A stretch of 64,000 nt of DNA from Sphingobacterium sp. Its GTDB lineage: Bacteria; Bacteroidota; Bacteroidia; Sphingobacteriales; Sphingobacteriaceae. The position numbers were made by a program, and so were the translations under genes. Each line of letters begins with the position of its first letter. Positions within the stretch are counted from its first letter, which is position 1. Of the stretch, positions 27,162 to 33,147 are shown one piece after another. Under the pieces are notes generated by a model, which made no database searches, was not told where the DNA came from, and worked only from the letters and a program-made list of their open reading frames with translations. The DNA is taken from contig JAQZAZ010000018.1 in NCBI GenBank assembly GCA_029239355.1, positions 1-64,000 on the forward strand, read 5' to 3'.

Positions 27162-28046
27162 ATGAAAACGCTCCAATTTAATGTGCCAACAATGCAAGGC
27201 CAAAGCCTAACTGTACAAGAAGATATTTTAGAAACTTTTTATCCGCACCTTCACAGACATCAAGAAGCCCAACTTATGTGGATAGTAAAGGGTAGGGGAA
27301 TATTAATTGTCGAAGATACTTTACATCCTTTTAAGGAAAATGATATTTTCTTTTTGGGGGCGAATCAGCCGCATGTATTTAAGTCAGCCTCTGAAGATGG
27401 CTTTTCAAATGAGTCTCGGTCTATCTCAATTTTTTTTGATCCGAATGGTAAACTCAAGTTACTGTTTTCCTTAGAGGAGTTTGAATCATTAAATCAGTTC
27501 ATTTACAATAATTCATATGGTTTTAAAATTCCCGACGACTATCTTAAACAAATTTCAGAAAGAATTTTGCAATTAAAGTCCTCAGATCAGATGGATAAAT
27601 TGATGCATTTTTTCTACCTATTAAGGTCTTTGGCAAATATATCAAGGGAGACCGAACCACTTTGTGCAGAGCGAGGTGAGATGTCATGTGATACAATACA
27701 CAGCTCAAACCGTATCAATTTAATTTGTAATTATATCAAAGAAAATTATAAACATGACATTAGTCTTGAGGATGTTGCTAGCTATGCAAACCTCACGCCG
27801 CAGGCATTTTGCCGGTATTTTAAAAAGCATTGCGGTGTTACCTTTGTCGCATATTTAAATCGAATACGCGTTAAGGAGGTTTGTAATCAGCTTAACGAGG
27901 ATCATTTGGATAGCGTTTCCTTTATTGCATACAATTGTGGTTTTAACAGTATCACTAATTTTAATCGAGTTTTTAAGCAGATTGTTGGCTGTAACCCGAA
28001 AGAGTATGTACAACAGTACAAGCAAACCTTATATTCAGTGATATAA
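27162..28046 (+). CDS. AraC-family transcriptional regulator with cupin sensor domain
   Basis: A 294-residue regulator. The N-terminal half is a cupin-like sensing domain (about 20-95: FYPHLHRHQEAQLMWIVKG, then ENDIFFLGANQPHVFK, with conserved His). The C-terminal 100 residues hold two helix-turn-helix units (DISLEDVASYANLTPQAFCRYFKK and FIAYNCGFNSITNFNRVFKQ). It is divergent from the aminopeptidase P gene and close to the hydroxyproline cluster, so control of either is plausible, but no operator was identified. Proteins of this architecture often regulate sugar or amino-acid uptake. Confidence 0.9.
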   Translation: MKTLQFNVPTMQGQSLTVQEDILETFYPHLHRHQEAQLMWIVKGRGILIVEDTLHPFKENDIFFLGANQPHVFKSASEDGFSNESRSISIFFDPNGKLKLLFSLEEFESLNQFIYNNSYGFKIPDDYLKQISERILQLKSSDQMDKLMHFFYLLRSLANISRETEPLCAERGEMSCDTIHSSNRINLICNYIKENYKHDISLEDVASYANLTPQAFCRYFKKHCGVTFVAYLNRIRVKEVCNQLNEDHLDSVSFIAYNCGFNSITNFNRVFKQIVGCNPKEYVQQYKQTLYSVI

Positions 28047-28245
28047 AATAATAACATGTAATTTTGCCGAAAGTCAAGTAGTCAATTATTTTTGATGTTA
28101 ACAGATATAGTGAAGGTTAAGAAAAATAAAATTCTGCTTCATGCAGGTGGACGACTTCTGCTTCCTTCTTTCTTCACCTTAAAAGGATACACTTTTCATA
28201 AGCTTAATTTAAAATATTGGCTTGCTAATGGAACTCAGTAGTTAT

Positions 28246-28315
28246 AAAAAAAGGTTTTCAAACGGGGAGAATGAAAACCTTAAATAACCAATTATAAACC
28301 TAAATTATGATTCTA
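28246..28315 (-). ncRNA. Candidate small RNA, copy B of a duplicated element
   Basis: Same organisation as copy A at 16022. On the minus strand TTG (28344-28346), a 20-bp spacer and TATCTTTG (28316-28323) precede about 65 nt of AU-rich RNA and the terminator GGTTTTCA / TGAAAACC (28253-28260 and 28272-28279) with TTTTTTT after it. The body from the -7 box to the terminator differs from copy A at only a few positions, while the promoter spacer has diverged. It lies directly downstream of fabF on the same strand, so read-through from fabF is possible and the hairpin could also end that transcript. Confidence 0.6.
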
Positions 28316-28346
28316 CAAAGATAGTGTCTTTGTTACACTTTGTCAA
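28316..28346 (-). promoter_or_regulatory. Promoter of small RNA copy B
   Basis: TTG-N20-TATCTTTG on the minus strand, with the same boxes and spacing as copy A but a different spacer sequence. Confidence 0.6.
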
Positions 28347-28366
28347 GTCTTTTTTAAAAAAAAATG

Positions 28367-29605
28367 TTAAATCTTTTTAAAGAGAATACTTGAATTGTGC
28401 CCGCCAAAACCGAAGGCATTGCTCATTGCTGTTTGCACCGTTTTTTCCAAAGGTTGGTTGACAACAATATTTATTCCTTCAGGAATTGCAGGATCGATAT
28501 TTTCAATGTTTATTGTCGCTGGAATTACACTATTGTTTATGGACTTTATCGCAATAATTGCTTCAATTGCTCCGGCAGCACCGAGCAGATGGCCGGTCAT
28601 TGACTTGGTCGAACTGACCCAAAGGTTGCTGGATTTGCCAAATGCCAGTTGCATTGCTTTCAGTTCGGCAATATCACCAACAGGAGTAGAAGTGGCATGA
28701 AGATTTAAGTAATCCAATTGATCACTGTTTATTTGGGCTTCTTCCAGAGCAAGCGACATTGCCTTGGCCGCACCTATGCCTTCTGGGTGAGGCGAAGTCA
28801 TGTGATAGGCATCAGCAGTCATGGATGCGCCGACAAGCTCGGCATAGATTTTTGCGCCTCTCTTCTTGGCATGCTCGTATTCTTCCAATATCAGAGCTCC
28901 GGCACCTTCCCCCATAACAAATCCATCCCGATCCCGATCGAATGGTCTGCTCGCAGTTTTGGGATCATCATGCCTACTCGACATTGCTTTCATCGCAGAG
29001 AAACCTCCTACTGAAGCAGGGGTAATAGGCGCTTCTGAGCCGCCGCTGATAAAAACTTTTGCCTTTCCTAATCGAATGTAATTGAATGCATCCATGAACG
29101 CTGTATTGGATGTCGCACAGGCAGAAACAGTTGTATAATTGATTCCCTGCATGCCGAATTTCATTGATATCATTCCCGAAGCCATATTAACAATAAGCCT
29201 TGGGACGAAAAAGGGGCTGAATCGAGGAATATAATTGCCCGTTACATAGTTTTCAACTTCATTTTCGAATGTTTCCATTCCGCCCTGTCCAACACCCCAG
29301 ATAACGCCAATGTCAAATGGATCCATAGTATTTGGATCCAAACCAGAATCTTCTAGCGCTTGCGATGCACTGTACAGGGCGTATTGAGTAAATAAATCAC
29401 TTCTTTTGATCTCATTTCTATCGAGGTATTTTTCCGGTTGAAAGTTTTTGATTTCGCTCGCGATCTGTGTCCGAAACAAAGATGCGTCAAAGCGACTGAT
29501 GATAGCTGTGCGATTTTCGCCCCGTAAAATATTATCCCAGAATATATCAATGTTCTCTCCTAGCGGGTTGATTGTCCCCATGCCAGTAATTACAACTCTT
29601 TTCAT
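28367..29605 (-). CDS. fabF: 3-oxoacyl-[ACP] synthase II (FabF-like)
   Basis: A 412-residue thiolase-fold condensing enzyme. The Cys-His-His triad is intact: Cys163 in VSACATSN, the His in LHATSTPVGD and the His in KSMTGHLLGAAG; the C-terminal NAFGFGGHNSS is diagnostic. It extends acyl chains with malonyl-ACP. No acyl carrier protein gene is adjacent, and the gene shares a 14-bp operator-like motif with the neighbouring TetR gene, so this is probably a regulated additional FabF and not the housekeeping copy next to acpP. Its acyl specificity is unknown. Confidence 0.9.
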   Translation of the reverse strand: MKRVVITGMGTINPLGENIDIFWDNILRGENRTAIISRFDASLFRTQIASEIKNFQPEKYLDRNEIKRSDLFTQYALYSASQALEDSGLDPNTMDPFDIGVIWGVGQGGMETFENEVENYVTGNYIPRFSPFFVPRLIVNMASGMISMKFGMQGINYTTVSACATSNTAFMDAFNYIRLGKAKVFISGGSEAPITPASVGGFSAMKAMSSRHDDPKTASRPFDRDRDGFVMGEGAGALILEEYEHAKKRGAKIYAELVGASMTADAYHMTSPHPEGIGAAKAMSLALEEAQINSDQLDYLNLHATSTPVGDIAELKAMQLAFGKSSNLWVSSTKSMTGHLLGAAGAIEAIIAIKSINNSVIPATINIENIDPAIPEGINIVVNQPLEKTVQTAMSNAFGFGGHNSSILFKKI

Positions 29606-29634
29606 CTTTATTATGTTAAAATTAATGTAATAAT

Positions 29635-29648
29635 ATACTGATTGGTAT
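29635..29648. promoter_or_regulatory. Putative TetR operator upstream of fabF
   Basis: ATACTGATTGGTAT lies 30 bp upstream of the fabF start. The arms ATAC and GTAT form an inverted repeat, and the same motif with one change occurs 46 bp upstream of the TetR-type start codon (30295-30308). Confidence 0.6.
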
Positions 29649-29668
29649 TTGTGTTTTTTAAAAAAAAA

Positions 29669-30262
29669 TTATATTTTGATCTCTCGATTCACCATTTCTT
29701 TCATATTATCCAAGAGAATGGCGAAATCTTTAGCACGTCCCGAAATTTTTGAAAGTAAAATGCCGCCTTCAATCATCGCCATGAAGGTCACCGCAAAATG
29801 TTCAGCAGAAATATCCTGTTTAAACTCTCCATTGTTAATCCCTTCTTCTAATATCGAAATCAATCGTTGCTTCCAAAGTGCAAATGATCGTTTGACTTTC
29901 GGTGTTAAAAAAGGTAAGGAGTCATCAGCTTCGATAGCGGCATTCATTAGCGGGCAGCCACCTGAAGCAGCAATATTTTTAAAATTTTCTTTGTAGAAAT
30001 CAAAAAAAGCGAAAAGTTTCTTTAGGGCTGTCTTTTGTAGTGTAATCTGCTGATTAACGGCTTCTGCAATCTTTTCACTTTGATAGATATAGACATGTAT
30101 AGCTAGATCATCTTTGTCCTTAAAATTTCCGTAGATACTGCCTTTTGTTAAACCTGTAGCTGTAGTGATGTCTGATAAGGAGGTAGCAAAGTATCCTTTT
30201 TTGTTAAAAATAGGGGCCGTTCTTTCGATGATAAATTGTCGGGTCTGTTCTGCTTTTGACAT
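29669..30262 (-). CDS. TetR/AcrR-family transcriptional regulator
   Basis: A 197-residue regulator with a canonical TetR helix-turn-helix at about 28-47 (SLSDITTATGLTKGSIYGNF) and an all-helical ligand domain that includes GGCPLMNAAIEADD, as in the AcrR/NemR-like subgroup. It is 63 bp upstream of fabF on the same strand. The motif ATACT(G/T)ATTGGTAT before both genes suggests that it represses fabF and itself and is released by a hydrophobic or electrophilic ligand. Confidence 0.92.
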   Translation of the reverse strand: MSKAEQTRQFIIERTAPIFNKKGYFATSLSDITTATGLTKGSIYGNFKDKDDLAIHVYIYQSEKIAEAVNQQITLQKTALKKLFAFFDFYKENFKNIAASGGCPLMNAAIEADDSLPFLTPKVKRSFALWKQRLISILEEGINNGEFKQDISAEHFAVTFMAMIEGGILLSKISGRAKDFAILLDNMKEMVNREIKI

Positions 30263-30294
30263 GATATCGCTGTTTCTGAATGCAAATATAAAAA

Positions 30295-30308
30295 ATACTT
30301 ATTGGTAT
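30295..30308. promoter_or_regulatory. Putative TetR operator upstream of its own gene
   Basis: ATACTTATTGGTAT, 13 of 14 positions identical to the site before fabF. It lies 32 bp upstream of the TetR-type start codon. Confidence 0.6.
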
Positions 30309-30345
30309 ATTATTAATTATATAAGAGGTAACTGAAAAAGTTACA

Positions 30346-30972
30346 CTATCTTCTTTCAGTGATACGATATGTGCAACGAGCACCGTGTTCGATAATATAT
30401 TCTATTCTCTTGATTGTGTAGGATGGCCCGATAAGTTGTTGAAAATTGTGAAGCTCAGAACGGCAAAAACCTTGGCATTCTGTCGCCGCAGCACATATAG
30501 GGCAATGATTCTCAATGAAGAGATAAGATTCTGCCTCTTTTTTCCATTCGGCCATATATCCTTCTTCTGTTCGCTTCGTCGCCATAATATCAAGTTTATT
30601 CTCGAGTGTTTCAATACCAGCTAACGCATTTGTATATTTCCGATATACTTTTGACTCTCGATCAGTAATCAATAAATCCAGTGCATTCTCGCCAAGCAAT
30701 TGTTTAATGGATTGAAGCAGCTGGACGGTAATGTCGGCGTGACTATCAGGAAACTTCGAGAGTCCCACTGCCGAAAGGCAATAGTAGGTTGACGGCCTGC
30801 CGATACCCTCACTTCTTGCATAGGACTCGATAAGCTCTTGGTCGGCAAGATTGAGCAGGTGTTTGCGGGCCCCCTCTTTCGTGATGCCCAACTCCGTTGC
30901 AATATGTGCGGCAGTAACTTCACCCCGCATTTTTAATAACATCAATATTCTATCTGCAGCTGATTTTTGCAT
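30346..30972 (-). CDS. SufR-like winged-helix regulator with Cys cluster
   Basis: A 208-residue regulator with an N-terminal DeoR/ArsR-like winged helix (about 1-65: VTAAHIATELGITKEGARKHL, then GIGRPSTYYCLS) and a C-terminal Cys-rich region. Cys lie at 157, 160, 166, 170 and 200 (HCPICAAATECQGFC and GARCTYRI), which fits an Fe-S cluster sensor of the SufR type. It is divergent from sodA, and the intergenic region holds CAAC-N6-GTTG, the known SufR operator form, so it probably represses sodA until the cluster is damaged or lost. Confidence 0.85.
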   Translation of the reverse strand: MQKSAADRILMLLKMRGEVTAAHIATELGITKEGARKHLLNLADQELIESYARSEGIGRPSTYYCLSAVGLSKFPDSHADITVQLLQSIKQLLGENALDLLITDRESKVYRKYTNALAGIETLENKLDIMATKRTEEGYMAEWKKEAESYLFIENHCPICAAATECQGFCRSELHNFQQLIGPSYTIKRIEYIIEHGARCTYRITERR

Positions 30973-31006
30973 TTGACAATAAAAAAGTTGTTTTAATGTT
31001 TCTAGG

Positions 31007-31014
31007 CAAAGATA
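31007..31014 (-). promoter_or_regulatory. -7 box of the SufR-like gene and nearby half operator
   Basis: TATCTTTG on the minus strand matches the TAnnTTTG -7 element. Between it and the start codon lies GTTGTTTTA (30987-30995, plus), identical to nine bases of the sodA operator arm, which suggests autoregulation. Confidence 0.45.
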
Positions 31015-31081
31015 CTACTTTTTCTACATGTTGTTGTAATGACCATATTTTAAACTCTCTCTAATAAAAAATGATGCTTAT

Positions 31082-31121
31082 GACTTTAATAAAACAACTA
31101 TTTAGTTGTTTTATTAAAGTC
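31082..31121. promoter_or_regulatory. 40-bp perfect palindrome with a SufR-type operator
   Basis: Two 19-bp arms, perfectly complementary, surround a TT centre. The core reads CAAC-TATTTA-GTTG (31095-31108), the CAAC-N6-GTTG form described for SufR. The right GTTG coincides with the -33 box of the sodA promoter. It could also fold as a hairpin if transcribed, but its position upstream of the start favours DNA binding. Confidence 0.65.
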
Positions 31122-31136
31122 TATTATTTAGCTTTG
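31105..31136 (+). promoter_or_regulatory. sodA promoter
   Basis: GTTG (31105-31108), a 20-bp spacer and TAGCTTTG (31129-31136) match the Bacteroidota pattern with the same spacing as the two small RNA promoters. Transcription would begin near 31143, leaving a leader of about 27 nt. Confidence 0.65.
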
Positions 31137-31169
31137 ACTAATTATAAAAAACAATAAAACTAAAATAAC

Positions 31170-31796
31170 ATGAGCAAATTTCAATTACCAGATTTATCAT
31201 ATGTCTATGGGGCACTTGAACCTTATTTTGATCAGGAGACAATGACGATCCATCACCAAAAACATCATCAGGCTTATGTTGATAATTTAAATAAAGCCGT
31301 AGTCGGTACAAGTGCTGAAGGTGTTGAATTGCTGGATATCCTAGCGCAGATGAGTCAATATAGTCCTGCGATTCGCAACAATGCGGGCGGGCACTACAAT
31401 CATTCCTTATTTTGGCAAATTTTATCTGCAACGCCGAAAACAGTGCCTACCGGAAAGTTGGCAAAGGAAATAGATACAACTTTTGGTTCTTTAGATGAGT
31501 TGAAAACGAGGATAAAAAACGCTGGACTTGGACAATTTGGTTCTGGTTGGTCTTGGCTTTATATCAAGTACAGTGGTACTTTGGATGTCGTAGCGACGCC
31601 CAATCAGGATAATCCATTGATGAATACCCAATTGACGAGTAGAGGTGTGCCAATCTTGGGTGTTGATGTATGGGAGCATGCATACTATTTGAAATATCAG
31701 AATAAAAGAGCAGACTATTTAGATGCGTTTTGGTCTGTCTTAGATTGGTCTGCCGTCGAAAAGCAGTACGAAGAAGCGATAGATAAATTGATTTAA
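31170..31796 (+). CDS. sodA: Superoxide dismutase, Mn type
   Basis: A 208-residue Fe/Mn superoxide dismutase. Metal ligands are the His of TIHHQKHHQAYV, the His of GGHYNHSLFW, and Asp and His of DVWEHAYYL. NNAGGHYNHSLFW and the Gln of NQDNPLM follow the Mn-type pattern, while Fe-type enzymes usually have Gln in the first stretch, so Mn or cambialistic use is likely. No signal peptide, so cytoplasmic. It is divergent from the SufR-like regulator and heads an operon with a DUF2480 protein and a flavin reductase. Confidence 0.93.
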   Translation: MSKFQLPDLSYVYGALEPYFDQETMTIHHQKHHQAYVDNLNKAVVGTSAEGVELLDILAQMSQYSPAIRNNAGGHYNHSLFWQILSATPKTVPTGKLAKEIDTTFGSLDELKTRIKNAGLGQFGSGWSWLYIKYSGTLDVVATPNQDNPLMNTQLTSRGVPILGVDVWEHAYYLKYQNKRADYLDAFWSVLDWSAVEKQYEEAIDKLI

Positions 31797-31841
31797 AACC
31801 TTGAACATGCGATCAAGCGGAGATAATAATTATATAATAAC

Positions 31842-32333
31842 ATGTTTGTAAATAAGGTTGAAAATTCGGGTATTTTGGCGCTCGACCTCATTGATTTCAA
31901 AACCACACTTGAAATTATAGAATTTGACATCAAAACACTGTTTTATCAAGAGATGATCGTCAAAGAAAAGGAGTTTAAAGCGGCTCTTGCTGCATTGGAA
32001 GTGACACCCTTTATAGGCAAAGCCGTTGCTTTTACTTGTTCTGTTGATGCCATCATTCCTCCCTGGATCTATATGGCTTTAGCCGATAAATTCCATACTG
32101 ATGTGGCTTATTACGATTTTAAAAGTGTGGACGCAATGGAACTGGAATTATGGACCCAGAATTTGAAGCGGTCAGATTTGTCTCATTATCAGGATCAAAA
32201 AGTGGTTGTGAGGGCAAGGCCAAATATGCCAGAATCACTTTATATGTTAGCTGCTGCACGCTTAATTCCGATTGTTACAACGTTGATGTACGGAGAGGTC
32301 GGGATGCCAAAAGTTATTTTTAAAAGAGCATAA
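31842..32333 (+). CDS. DUF2480 family protein
   Basis: A 163-residue protein of the DUF2480 family found in Bacteroidota (VNKVENSGILALDLIDF at the start, IKTLFYQEMIVKEKEF, AVAFTCSVDAIIPPWIYM). The function of the family is unknown. The protein has a single Cys in the conserved TCSVDAI stretch. It lies 45 bp after sodA and 6 bp before a flavin reductase gene, so it is probably part of an oxidative-stress or Fe-S-linked operon. There is no signal peptide. Confidence 0.85.
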   Translation: MFVNKVENSGILALDLIDFKTTLEIIEFDIKTLFYQEMIVKEKEFKAALAALEVTPFIGKAVAFTCSVDAIIPPWIYMALADKFHTDVAYYDFKSVDAMELELWTQNLKRSDLSHYQDQKVVVRARPNMPESLYMLAAARLIPIVTTLMYGEVGMPKVIFKRA

Positions 32334-32339
32334 GAAACA

Positions 32340-32912
32340 ATGAAAGCATTAATATTTAATGGCGCCCTGGAGCGGAGACAAGAATCTACTTCCGGAGTAT
32401 TGTCTAATTATTTCGCTGAACAATTGAATCAGCTTGGTGTTGAGCATAGTGTTTTTAACCTTGCGGAAAGTGGGATACCACTATTTGATACAAGCCTCAA
32501 CAGGATACCCAATAGTGTAAAGATCATGAACAATCTCTTTCTGGAGGCAGACGTGCATTTTTGGTTATCTCCTTTATATCACGGAAGTGTACCGGGGGTA
32601 ATGAAAAACTGCTTGGATTGGCTGGAGATAAGCGCAATGAACAGTCCAGCATATCTCACCGATAAAAATATAGGACTGGTTTGTTGGGCGGATGGTGTAC
32701 AGGCCTTACAAGGGATCAACGCTATGGATGCAATAGCAAAATCATTACGGGCATGGACTTTACCTTTTAGTGTACCTATTGTTAAAAGGGAACTATTTGA
32801 AAACACTGGTTCAAGAGAGATATCGTCGGATTATAAACGTAAATTGGATCTGTTGGTCAATATCGCAACAAAAAGAGCCGCAGTGTTTGAAACACAGTTG
32901 GGAAGTTCATGA
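32340..32912 (+). CDS. NADPH-dependent FMN reductase family protein
   Basis: A 190-residue flavodoxin-fold reductase of the SsuE/ArsH group. It starts MKALIFNGALERRQESTSG (the FMN phosphate loop), and has WLSPLYHGSVPGVMKNCLDWL, the flavin-binding loop with the typical P-Y-HGSVPG-KN pattern. It should reduce FMN or a quinone using NADPH. The start overlaps the operon closely (6 bp after the DUF2480 gene). Third gene of the sodA operon, followed by a strong terminator. Confidence 0.88.
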   Translation: MKALIFNGALERRQESTSGVLSNYFAEQLNQLGVEHSVFNLAESGIPLFDTSLNRIPNSVKIMNNLFLEADVHFWLSPLYHGSVPGVMKNCLDWLEISAMNSPAYLTDKNIGLVCWADGVQALQGINAMDAIAKSLRAWTLPFSVPIVKRELFENTGSREISSDYKRKLDLLVNIATKRAAVFETQLGSS

Positions 32913-32960
32913 AAATTTGATTTTCAAAAAAGCAGTTTAGATTTATTGCTGCATCAGACA

Positions 32961-33006
32961 ATATAAAGCACCTTAATCGTTATTGAGGTGCTTTATATGT
33001 TTTTAA
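32961..33006 (+). terminator. Rho-independent terminator of the sodA operon
   Basis: ATATAAAGCACCT (32961-32973) and AGGTGCTTTATAT (32986-32998) form a perfect 13-bp stem with a 12-nt loop, followed by GTTTTTA. Confidence 0.85.
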
Positions 33007-33147
33007 AATTGCTTAGTTTTGAAGAACCATGTGCCGAAGAGTTCGTGTCCGCCGAATTTTCGGGAATCACACATTTAACGAGGCGCATCTCAAAAAAATG
33101 CAATAAACTGTTTTTATTATTTCATATTCTATAAGGTATCTGATTAA

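Noticed and set aside
27151-27180. Short upstream ORF (nine codons) overlapping the AraC start
   Set aside because: It lacks features of a regulatory leader peptide and probably reflects the repeated ATGAAAAC sequence.
31082-31121. The 40-bp palindrome as a terminator or insertion-sequence end
   Set aside because: It lies upstream of the sodA start, overlaps a good promoter, and no transposase or target duplication is present.
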